From assembly GCF_016906535.1 (NCBI RefSeq), contig NC_057373.1, positions 2,232,001 to 2,296,000 on the forward strand: DNA of 64,000 nt, written 5' to 3'. The translations under genes and the position numbers were made by a program. Below the pieces are notes generated by a model. The model searched no databases. It saw only the letters and a program-made list of their open reading frames with translations, and was not told where the DNA came from. Of the stretch, positions 37,041-49,958 are shown in pieces (positions within the stretch are counted from its first letter, which is position 1; every line of letters begins with the position of its first letter). This DNA is from Rhizoctonia solani (taxonomy: Eukaryota; Basidiomycota; Agaricomycetes; Cantharellales; Ceratobasidiaceae).

Positions 37041-37608
37041 ATGGGTCGCATGCACGCTCCCGGCAAGGGCATTTGTGAGTAGTATTGCGACTGAGTTTGT
37101 GTATTTAAATAGTTGATGATCTCCCCAAAGCGTCCTCTGCCCTCCCTTACCGCCGCGCCCCTCCTTCCTGGTTAAAGACCACCCCCGAGGACGTGATTGA
37201 GCACATTGGAAAGCTCGCTCGCAAGGGCTTGACTCCCTCTCAAATCGGTGTCTACCTCCGTGACTCCCACGGTATTCCTCAGGTCCGTTTTGTCACTGGT
37301 AACAAGATCCTCCGTATCTTGAAATCCAACGGTAAGCACAAGGAATACTTCATTGATCTCCACCTTGGTATTAATTATATTTATCAGGTCTTGCTCCTGC
37401 CATCCCTGAGGACTTGTGGTTCTTGGTCAAGAAGGCCGTTGCCGTCCGCAAGCACCTCGAGACCAACCGCAAGGACAAGGATTCCAAATTCCGCCTCATT
37501 TTGATCGAGTCCCGAATCCATCGTCTTGCTCGCTACTACAAGACCAAGCAACAGCTTCCTCCCACCTGGAAGTACGAGGCCTCCAACGCATCTGCCCTTA
37601 TTGCTTAG
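37041..37608 (+). CDS. RPS13: 40S ribosomal protein uS15
   Basis: The start [11 protein letters not shown] is at 37041. An intron (37075-37130) separates it from [20 protein letters not shown], followed by [37 protein letters not shown], and after a second intron (about 37332-37388) [40 protein letters not shown] and [20 protein letters not shown]. It ends NASALIA with a stop at 37606-37608. Sequence and length match the eukaryotic S13 family of the small subunit. Confidence 0.97.
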
Positions 37609-37833
37609 ATGCATTGTAGTGTACGTACATCTTTACGGGGTGTTTGTGGAAAATTATGTGCATGCCAGTTGTATTCGTGTTACATTTATGCCTTCATGCC
37701 ATGGTCGTTCAAGTTGATTGAGAGAAGTGAAGCCACACAAACCGAAACAGTGCTATTAACCATACCATCACCCCAGCATGATGCTTCAAATCAGTGATAG
37801 CAAGTAACCTTTAGCGCATATAATCTAGAACGA

Positions 37834-40357
37834 TCAAAACCAACGCCGGGTCAGAGATATCTTGTTGTGTAGCTCCTCCATCCGTTTCGATAGCTCCAAA
37901 TCTTCTTTAGTAACGTTAATCGGGGAGCTCAGTCCGAATGGTTGTGTGTCGGTTTCGCATACAGTCCCGTCTTCTGGCAATGTACCATTTCCAAAATAGG
38001 CCAAGAACACTTTTGCGGTGCACGTTGACACGCCAGATAGAGTGACGTGCTAAAATGGCAAGATGTGAATAAAAAGTACAAGGTGGGTTTTTTTACCTGT
38101 TTACCACTCACTCCTGGGTTATTCTGAACCAATAAACGAGACGAGTTTCCTAAAAGTTTATTGACAAGTTTCGCACTTGTTAATGGGGTTATGCTGCTTT
38201 GAGTTAAAAAAAAAAAAAAACTGGAATTCAACATGTATGCAAACACTTACGGATCGACCTATTGGAATCTCCATGTTAATTTTTTGCCGTAAACAGATTT
38301 AGATTGACAGCTCACCGCGGTTGAGGCAACAAGAATTGGGTAGGCCAAAGTATGATTCCATGGGCCGGTGAATCTTTCTACTCCTTTTGCGGGCCAAAAC
38401 TCGCAACCACCATCAGGTTCGGAAAGTGTAGCGCTGATGCCGAAATGAGGAGAGACCTTCCGTATACGATTTATAGCTTGGTCGGCCAGTTGCTCGGCTG
38501 TTGGCCAGGTGGAGGGATCATCGAATGGAAGTGCGTCCAAGCAAGTTACAGCGTAGCGATACAAATCTCCTTTATCTGCTACTGGACGGCTTGAGTCCGG
38601 CACCAGGCTAAATTGTTTGGATCAGACTCCGGTCTTAGGCAGATCAAAGCAGCTTACTCATTCATGATCGCAGTAGGGTCTCCGTTCATTGCTTTTTTCA
38701 AACTTTCAGCGATAGGTGACCATGTTCGTGGTCGGAGGATTCCAAGGAAGAGGGATGCTGAAGGCTGTTAGATCTCGTGTGGTATATTTTATAGAAATAG
38801 GCCCGGCCTACCGCGTGCGGCCCCAGAGGTCAGATATGCAGGTGTTGTGCTGTTGGGTGAAGCCATGGGGTGATAGTATAAGTGATCTAAGAATGCTTGG
38901 ATTTCAGCCTTGAGCCCTTCTATAGTATTATCCCCAGTCGCCAATGCGCATTTAGTCGGTCCAGCCTATTTATATCATCAGATATATATAATAAAATAGC
39001 GTTTTTAATCCTTACTTGAATGCATGCGCGCAAAAACCAATCGTAGTCAGCTTCGGTCTGGTTGAGCCAGCCGTCCATCCATTCGTAGGAGTGCTTTGTA
39101 GTCCAACTAATTGGATCGGCAACCCCGTCGATTACGACACGGCCAACGCGATCAGGAAACCTAAAGAAAGGGTTATCAATACAGCTGTTCCAAGGAATGA
39201 AATGAGGAACGCATTCACATATTGACCAGATACGACCCTAAAATTGTCCCATAAGATCCCCCGTAAAAGTTGCTGTAATATGAACAGTACTTGGCATAGA
39301 CATGGATTAGGGGTAAGATCTCCTTACATGGGTGTATCTGGACCTGTAATCATTTTACTCATGTAATCAATATCCCGGGCCACAGTTGGAGTGCCCATGT
39401 ACTTCAGGCTGGCACCTCCATCGGGCATATTTAGAGCACAAAGCTTTGCTTGTGTTTCAAACATAGAGGTTGCTTGACGGTACTGAAGGACCAAATCTAG
39501 CCTGGCAAATGGATCTTCTGTAACATTGGGCGGTTGGGTATACCCTAATTCGAACACTAGTTGCGGTATGTTAGATTCAGACGCGGGTGTGTCCATGATA
39601 CAAGCAAAACTACTTACCTGTATTTCGATAAAATACGTCTTTTTCTTCACGCGACTTGAAACAGGTGACTGTGGGCCTTGAGGGGACGTCTCAGTATCAT
39701 GATTTATATGACGCATATGTCTCACGTCGTTGAACCCATCCCTATTAACAGGAGAAACTTCATTAAACCCATACATCTCGATATTCTTTCAAGTACATAC
39801 CGCGGTGATCAAATCCAATAATATCGTAATCAGTTCCGACGCGCATAGAACTGAAGAACTCTCCAGCATCGATTGCGAGGAGCTGTCCGAGATCACCAGG
39901 TCCCCCTTTTATGTACAATAAGCGCTAAACAGAACGCTATGAGCGTGATCATCGAACTTACCGGCGCCTAGAAATACGGTGCCTTTTTTAGGGCTCGTTA
40001 GTGCTTTATACTTTCCTAGAGCGATCGTTGCGGTTCCAGCACTAGCGTTAAAGTAATCAAGTGGAACGCTGTAAAATGGCGTCATTGATATCTGTCGTTT
40101 GGTCTGAGGAAAGAGCCCGGCTTACACGATTGTACCACACTCGATAAGTGGATCTGTGATATCTGGGCATTGATGCCATTCTACGTCGCCGACGACGCGA
40201 GACTGAAGAGATCACATAAGCTCTACATTACAATAAGTTCCTATTCACGATTGAACCTTACTTTAAGTAAGATCTCATCGTTTAGAAAAGTACCCCTGCA
40301 GCTTTCAGCCAGACAGAGGATAGTACTCATCCTCAGGACTTGGTTACGCCGCACCAT
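37834..40357 (-). CDS. Alpha/beta hydrolase with TAP-like C-terminal domain (tripeptidyl aminopeptidase-like)
   Basis: The protein is related to bacterial tripeptidyl aminopeptidases and could release short peptides. N-terminal pieces are VVGDVEWHQCPDITDPLIEC, VPLDYFNASAGTATIALGKY and KGTVFLGA, then GGPGDLGQL (oxyanion region) and DYDIIGFDHRG. The nucleophile elbow is NFYGGSYGTILGQYF, with VGRVVIDGVADP after it. The C-terminal TAP-like part has WNHTLAYPILVASTAVDPIT with the acid, and HVTLSGVSTCTAKVFLAYF with the histidine. The triad therefore looks complete. The stop is at 37834. The start (40357, MVRRNQVLRMSTIL) is the first in-frame ATG; it is a weak secretion signal, so the 5' exon may be mis-set. 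The gene has about ten short introns. Confidence 0.8.
38200..38221 (-). repeat. Poly-A/T run in an intron of the hydrolase gene
   Basis: A run of about 15 A residues on the plus strand lies within a minus-strand intron. It is likely the intron's own T-tract. Confidence 0.5.
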
Positions 40358-40724
40358 TCTACTATGTATAGGTGTAGTATATGGCAGATAAAAAGCTCAC
40401 CAGGGCTGGTCGTGGGTACAAGTATGCTACAAGTTACCGAGCCGCCCGAGAAGTTTGATACGGAACTTGGCTGACCATATGGGCTCCAACTCTATCCATG
40501 TTCGGTTCGATTACATAGTGCCTTTGCGGTACTGCTGATTAAATAAATCCGAATCTATGGCGAAGCTAGATTTGAATACATGCATGACTATACGCTCTCC
40601 ACGCCGCTGTGTTGCTCTGAGTCTTTGGGAGTTTGGTCGTGGAAAGAGGCCATAATCACGTGAGAGGTAGGTGCGTGGTGGCTGCGCAAGGCTTGTTTAC
40701 TGTGACCAACGACCACCAAGCGAG
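40358..40724. promoter_or_regulatory. Divergent promoter of the TAP-like hydrolase and PRP31
   Basis: The two starts are 367 bases apart on opposite strands. A TCACGTGA octamer lies at 40656-40663, close to the PRP31 start. No other gene is seen here. Confidence 0.5.
40656..40663. promoter_or_regulatory. TCACGTGA octamer
   Basis: The palindrome lies 62 bases upstream of the PRP31 start codon. Confidence 0.5.
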
Positions 40725-42772
40725 ATGGTAAGTCGCACATCGTTGTGCATGCAACCTAGGACTCATTGAGACTTATGTCAGAGTCTTGCAGACGAGCTTC
40801 TTGCAGATCTCGACGGGCTGTCCGATGAGGAGGAGCCTTCCTTCCAAGACTCCGAGGCCTCTGGCAGCAATGCCAACGGGAAGCGCAAGGCAGATGCAAT
40901 GTCGGACGATGAGGAGGGCGACGATGTGAATGATGAAGAGGCCGAAGGAAAGGGCGGACTTGTTCTTGAAGGAGGTATTAAACCAGCGGACGAGCTCGAC
41001 GCCGAAGATGTCCAAAAAATGGAGCTGGGTGGAGTAGAGAATGTGCGAAAGGTGGCTAAGCTAGAGGGAAGCAAAAGGATGACAGACATCATCAAGGTAG
41101 GCTTGGATCGGAGGTGCATATGGCCCGGTTGTTAATCATAGGCACCCAGGAAATTGCCAAGTTCACAGAGAACCCTTCAACTCCCGAACAAATGGCCCTT
41201 CCTGCACACGAAAATCCTGAATACGCACTTATCGTCTCCGCAAACAACTTGAGTGTTGATGTAGATAACGAAATATTGGTCGTTCACAAGGTACCGTAAT
41301 CCCTCAGTTGCTTAGGCGGCTCTTCATTACTGACGGCCAGCTAGTTTATTCGTGATCACTACAATCCCAGGTTTCCCGAACTCGAACAGCTCGTTACCGA
41401 TCCCAACATGTTCATTCGTACTGTTCGCGCTATTGGGAACCCACCCGATCTTGTCACTGCTGCCCAGTCCATCTCCGATGTAGTCCCACCTGCTATTCGC
41501 ATGACAATCGCAGTGACAGCGACGACCACCCGCGGAGAAGAGCTAAGCCCTGCTTCCTGGCAGTCTGTACAAGACGCCTGTGCGCTCGCCGACCGGCTGG
41601 AGGAGGCGCGTAAAACCATCTTTAACTACGTCCGAAGTCGTATGAGCATCTTGGCCCCCAACTTGAGCAAGATTGTAGGGACAACAACTGCTGCCAAGCT
41701 ACTCGGAGTAGCAGGTGGTTTGGGCGGGTTGGCAAAAATGCCTGCGTGCAACGTTCACGTGTGTAACGTTTTGATCCTGCGTATGAACCACATCTGACTT
41801 GGTATTCTAGCTTCTCGGAGCGCAGAAAAAGATCACGGCTGGGTTCTCTACTGCAACTCAGAACCGGCATACTGGGTTTGTATTCCAGTCTGAGTTGGTC
41901 CAGCAGACTCCGGCAGAATACAGGATGAAGGCTCAACGCACTGTGGGTGCCAAATGCGTGTTGGCCGCGCGGATGGATATGGAACGAACTCGACGAGATG
42001 GTAGGTGCCGCATTACGTTTAATTATCAATGAACTTAGCGCGTATGGATTCGTAGGCTCTTACGGCGAGGACTTGCGAGCAAAGATCGAGAAACACCTCG
42101 AAAGACTTGCTGAACCTCCGCCACAAAAGGTGGTCAAAGCACTACCTATCCCAGATGATGGGCCTAAAAAGCGGCGTGGGGGGAAACGGTTGGTGCTTTT
42201 CATCTGAGGCTACGCGGGCCCTAACTGATCACCCTATTTTCACTATTCAGAGCGCGAAAGGCCAAAGAAGCCTATGCAATGACAGAGCTTCGCAAACTAC
42301 AAAATCGCATGGAATTTGGCAAGGCCGAAGAAGAGGTCGGTGCTTTCGACGAAACAAAGGGTCTTGGTATGATGGGCAACTCGTTCGGGAAAGTACGTGC
42401 GGGTGCTGCGGATGCGAAGAGCAAAGGTTAGTGTGACTCTCTATCCAAGTACGCTCTTACTAACATTTATCGCAGCGAAAATGTCCAAGGCGAACAAATT
42501 ACGTACCCAAGCAATTACGAGGGCTGCTCAATCAGCAAACACTTCTGGTACTGCCACCTCGTTGTCTTTTACTCCCGCTCAAGGTAGCTATTTCTATCAG
42601 AATCGTCTCTCGACCGCACTAATTGTGTTTTGTAGGTTTGGAACTTGTGAATCCTTCGTTAGCAGCTGCACGGGTCAAAGCAGCAAACGAGAGGTGGTTT
42701 GCTGCCAATACTGGAACGTTCTCCTTCATTGGTACGAAGGGTTCGGCCAGTGGAAGTGGCACTAGCAAATAG
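40725..42772 (+). CDS. PRP31: U4/U6 snRNP assembly factor Prp31
   Basis: Prp31 bridges U4/U6 and U5 snRNPs in the tri-snRNP. The first coding exon is just the ATG (40725-40727), split by an intron (40728-40781) from [18 protein letters not shown], which matches the conserved Prp31 start. The NOP domain follows: [100 protein letters not shown] and [20 protein letters not shown]. The Prp31 C-terminal domain has [41 protein letters not shown] and a final [18 protein letters not shown]. The stop is at 42770-42772. Confidence 0.96.
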
Positions 42773-42857
42773 CGTGTTTGGAAGAGATTCACTTGTATAA
42801 TTACTGTTATCATGTATCTGGACTATACATAATCGCGACGGCTGCAGGAATATCGAT

Positions 42858-43861
42858 TTAATGAGTCGTGCTATACAAACGATCGCCCTATATCCTACAT
42901 TAGTTCACCTGTCTTGAGATTGGTCTATAGCACTCACAGTGTCGCCGAGTCCAGGTTTGATCAAACCATTTGTCGTCAACTCAGGATCCACAGCAGCGAA
43001 CCAGATCTACAGTTAAATTATTAACTTGCATGTGATAATCATAATGTTAGCCCACCTCAAGTTCAGGGAACTCAGATTTGACATGGTCAAGTCCGGCTTG
43101 AGATGCCAATACACCCAAAAACTTGATCTTGTTCACTATTCGGTTAACCAACCGAGTCAATATAGTGCTATACTGAACCAGCTTGGGATAACATACACGG
43201 AATGCCCCAGTCCAAAATCATATGTACCGCCGCAATGGCAGTTCCACCAGTGGCAATCAAAGGGTCGACAAGGAATACTTGATCCACTGTCGGTTCCTTG
43301 GGTAGTTTCGAATAGTCTACGAGTTATGAGTTTGGACGCAACAGCACCGAGCTGGTACACATGCTTACATTCAACCGGTTGAAGGCTAACCTTTTCACGG
43401 AATAGCCCGATATGGTATACTGGTGCAGTTGGGAACAAGCTGAGCATAGCATCGGTCATTCCTAGACCAGCTCGGAGGATAGGTACGATTCCTACTCGAG
43501 GTTTGATCGCTGGGTGGTTATTCGCGTCAGAACATTGGCTTCACGTATCGAAATGGGGCATGTACTTACTGGATCCTGTAAACTCGGAGACTGGGGTAGT
43601 CTAAGTTACGTAAAACGCGAAGAATTAGTATTGTATCGAGCATAGTACAGATAGTGTCTGTGTCTATATGTCTCTGTGTGTGCTACTCACTCCGGTTACT
43701 TGCTTCTCCTCAAGGTCTCGCGACGCCTCGATAGCGACCATGTACGTCAAGTCTCTTACACCTTCGCGAAACTCCTTCCCATTGGTGCTTGCATCGCGCA
43801 ACACAGCCAATTTGGCGTTGACGAGCGGGTGCGATAGGACGTGCACGTTGTTGGTTGACAT
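42858..43861 (-). CDS. FUR1: Uracil phosphoribosyltransferase
   Basis: The enzyme converts uracil plus PRPP to UMP in pyrimidine salvage. The start [20 protein letters not shown] is at 43861. Family stretches are [60 protein letters not shown], the PRPP loop [19 protein letters not shown] and [20 protein letters not shown]. The correct end uses a 51-nt intron (42888-42938): KPGLGDT joins GDRLYSTTH with the stop at 42858-42860, restoring the conserved GLGDxGDR. Reading through the donor gives a poorer tail. It converges on PRP31, with ends 85 bases apart. Confidence 0.95.
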
Positions 43862-44289
43862 TATGATCCTATTTAGGCGAGTGAAAGGTTCTGGTTTTAG
43901 TACAAGCACGCGTATCAATCTTGATGCGGGGAAGAACGGTACTCGACCTTGGACGGTAATATTGGCTGAGTGGTGGTTGGAGGGCTATACACGGCTGAAT
44001 GCGTGGTGGCCTTTAAGCTCAAGGGCACACTGCCCGATCCGGTGCGGTCCGGCGATTGGGCTTAAGTCCGATAATACGTTGAGTTTAATTAAACAGATAG
44101 GAATTTCAGACTCTGGATAGATAAGCCGAGGGGGACGATCCAACGGAAGAGAACATGTTCTTTTGGGCTGTAAAAGTAAATTTAGATATACAGAAATGTC
44201 CTTGTCGTAAATGTAAACGTAAAATGTCCGACGAATTACAATGAAAAATATAGTCCATTTCAGTCAATGTCAATCCCAAGATGAACAAT
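43862..44289. other. Intergenic region between FUR1 and the GH9 gene
   Basis: This holds the FUR1 promoter and the 3' flank of the GH9 gene. A short AT-rich TTTAATTAAA lies near 44083-44092. No gene is seen. Confidence 0.4.
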
Positions 44290-46803
<2,514 letters not shown>

Positions 46804-47802
46804 ATGGAGGGCGTAACCGCGACATTGGCCTCGTCTCCTACTGCACTAAGTAGCTCCCAACGACAAGTACCGAGCATCCATCTCCATCCTTTGACCGGTT
46901 CCGGCGCTTTTTATCCGAAAACAATACCATTGCCCCTTGGGAACCGAGTAGTCGTTGGCAGGTCACAGGCAGGGGACACAGAGGATGGCACAAACGGATT
47001 GTTTCCCTGCCAATGGATGAGCAGAAATCATGCTCTCATTTGGTCTGGCCAGGACGGCAAGGTTTGTTTTTTTCAACTTACGTCTAATTTCTCAGCTCAG
47101 TGCTTGTAGGTTTTAATTCGGGATACACGCTCCTCTAATGGCACATGGATCAACGGTTCTCGACTATCTGCCAAGGGCGAGAAATCCGAACGGTTTACTT
47201 TGCAGTGTCATGACATTCTGGTGGGTGCTCCGTTTGTTGTTTTTCTCACATTGCTAACCCCGGGCCGTAGGAATTCGGAGAAGGCCAGGATGGGGTCCCG
47301 TCGATTAAGGCAGAGGTCTTCGATGATCCTACTCTGTCAGCACCTGCCCCTCTACAACGTATCATTCAGCCGCTGAGATTACACCACACTTCACAGATGT
47401 ATCGCTTGCAAGACTCTGCCCGTTTCCATAAACTCTCCACTCGTCCCCTCGCTGAAAAGGAACCGTACTCTGAGTGGAGGTGGTAGGACTTCCCCTAAGC
47501 AGGGCCTGCGACACCGTTTGAGCGTGTCCTTCTCTCCCCATGTCCATGTTCCTGGCAGAAACCACTCTGGAAACGAGAGCGACGAAACTACAGCAGGCCC
47601 TGGTCGGTCGCGTTTGCTACCAGATGGGACAGTTCTCGACGATAAGGCTTTGCCCAAGACTCCCCGAATGGAACGCCCGAGCTCGATTACTTCCTTCACG
47701 ACTGTCAAGACCATACAGGACAACTTTGAAGCAGTACGTCACGATACCCTCGTTTTGTTTATTTGTTTACAAATATCCATACTAGGAATTCTCGCTTCTT
47801 GA
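46804..47802 (+). CDS. FHA-domain coding module (N-terminal part of a fused gene, or a separate gene)
   Basis: FHA domains bind phosphothreonine. The start at 46804 gives MEGVTATLASSPTALSSSQR. The FHA fold is clear: LPLGNRVVVGRS (conserved Gly-Arg), WMSRNHALIWSG (SxxH) and, after an intron, VLIRDTRSSNGTWINGSRL (NG), then HDILEFGEGQDG. A basic, Ser/Pro-rich linker follows (about 47400-47730), ending TVKTIQDNFEA. Two outcomes are possible. Splicing of a 52-nt intron (47734-47785) fuses the protein in frame to the ATPase that follows. Without it, translation ends at 47802 with the hydrophobic tail TLVLFICLQISILGILAS, which would be a tail anchor. I favour the spliced fusion, because intron size and phase are normal. 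Confidence 0.75.
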
Positions 47803-49643
47803 TATTGGAATGGCCAATCAACCGTCAGGGAGCGATGACCATGAGCTCAAAACGGCTCCCTTGGTTACTCGGGAAGCTCTTGACCTAGGCGTTGGCGAGC
47901 ATATTAAGCAGTATGGTCTACTTGGACAAGTTGCTGCAGTCTAGTGAGTTTATTCCTGATTCATCGCGGACCCAGGCGCTAACACAGGGTTTTACGAAGC
48001 TCCAAGTCCAAATCAGAACGATTCCGTGATCCAAGAATCTATGTCAACACCGTGAGCAGGATCGTCATTTGCTTGCTACGATGTTTTATTAACCTGATAT
48101 CCAGAATGCACCCATGTCTACAGTAGTTTGTGGTGTACAGGGGTCGGGAAAGGTTAGTAGTAATGGAACTATCCCCCCGTAGGTTGCTAACAAATTACCA
48201 GAGTCATACCGTTGGCGTACTTCTGGAAAACATGCTTCTACCTCCAGATCCTCGCTTTGGTCAGACTCAGAAGCCCTTATCTGGACTTGTTCTTCACTAT
48301 GGAGAAGGCTCTGCAACGACTCGTACTCCTTGTGAAGCGGCCCACATTGCTCTTTGTACTGATTCATCAGTGACCCCACCGCCTGTGCGAGTATATGTAT
48401 CTCCCGCATCGCTGAACACTATGAAAAGGGTTTATGCGCCTCTTGGGTCAGGTGTGGTTGTTGAACCACTATACTTTTCTGAAGAAGAACTGGATGCACA
48501 AGCATTTTTGTCTATTATGGCAGTTAGTGGAGGGTCAGACAGTGCTCCGTTATACATGCAGGTTATATTGGTGAGCTTACAAGCTTCTATCGTGTCTGGG
48601 CCGCTTCTAACAAGTTGCTCTTACAAAGAATATACTTCGTCAATTAGGCGAAAATTACACTTACACTGAATTCATTCGACAACTTGATGAACATAAACAG
48701 AACTTCAATTCCGCTCAATTAGCTGGCCTAGAACAACGCATGGCTCTACTGAAATCATTCCTTGAACCCCCAAACCAGGCTAACAGTGCAGTCGCGACGA
48801 TAGGCACATCCACCAACCGGCGTGCCTCTGTCATGTCTACCACATCAGTTAGCCCTCCTAGCCGACGAAGCTCTGCGCCTAGATTTGCAGAGGGACAATT
48901 GACGGTGATAGATCTTTCGGACCCGTTCATTGACCCAGCATCGGCAGCTGGCCTGTTTGATATTGTTTTGAGGCTATTTATTCGTGCGGACGTTGGAACG
49001 GGGAAGGTTTGCGTTGTGGATGAGGCACACAAAGTAAGAAGTTTATTACTATTAGAAATAAACTGAAATTGACATGTTACCGGCTCTAGTATCTTTCTAC
49101 CGAGGGCGGCAAAGGAGCTACTTCGGAATTGACCAAGTCTCTCTTATCACTCATTCGCCAACAACGCCATTTAGGAATGCGGATTATAATTAGTACACAG
49201 GTAAGTTTTATTCGCTAGGTAGTGCAGAATCCTCCTAAGCTTACTCCTATACTAGGAACCTACCGTACTCCCTCCCGTACTTATTGATTTGTGCAGCTGT
49301 TTGATTCTACATCGTTTTTCGAGCAAAGGGTGGTACGATCATCTTCTCAGCCATATCTCCGCAGATATGCCGGATGACGCATTTGCACAACTGGTATCGC
49401 TAAAAGTACGTTAGGTAGCGTAACCGTGGGCTTCACGAACTTACGAGCATCCTTTACGCGCAGACCGGTCAAGCTCTAGTGGTATCACCAGCTTGTATCG
49501 CAGCCTTCACACCATCCACACCCCCCACGACAGGTTCATCAGCCAACAAGAAGGCCGTTGCTCAATTAAGCAGGAAATACCTTATTATCAAGACACGCAA
49601 ACGACTCACAAACGACGGAGGCGCCTCTATCATGGTTGTCTGA
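47786..49643 (+). CDS. HerA-like P-loop ATPase module (fungal family)
   Basis: The module is read in one frame with short introns. The segment VTREALDLGVGEHIKQYGLL is followed by DPRIYVNTNAPMSTVV, the Walker A GVQGSGKS (about 48140-48205), and LENMLLPPDPRFG. After a variable linker comes a Walker B-like GKVCVVDEAHK (about 49005-49035, with the acidic ExxH), then GATSELTKSLLSLIRQQRHL and MRIIISTQEPTVLPPVLIDL, a HerA/FtsK-type sensor stretch. It ends RLTNDGGASIMVV with the stop at 49641-49643. A standalone start would be ATG at 47810, eight bases after the FHA stop. The biological role is unknown to me; related single-domain ATPases are common in Agaricomycetes. Confidence 0.72.
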
Positions 49644-49958
49644 TTTATGCCGACGACATCTTACTCAGGATCTTATCTACGCTTTTTTTGTGACTTACTG
49701 ATTTTATCTGTAGATATTTTGATATCTTGGTACATAGTTCTTGTATCATACGGACTATTCACGGTACATACATATGGTATCTGGTTTGCCGTACATGTAC
49801 AACAACAAATCCAATATCCAGTGTTTTTTCATTGTCACACCTCAGTTTACCTCCATGTCGTAATACAGTTAAAAGGCACTGGCCCACGCAGTATCAAAAC
49901 CTTGATTAAACCCATGCTCTTATTGCACACATGTCATGAGTTCGCAGGTTCTCGAATT
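49644..49958. other. Gap between HerA-like ATPase and GH5 gene ends
   Basis: The two genes end convergently here. The stretch is T-rich 3' flank with no coding signal. Confidence 0.45.

Noticed and set aside
36862..37116. Open frame in the RPS6-RPS13 divergent promoter
   Set aside because: It overlaps the RPS13 start in another frame, and its residues match nothing known.
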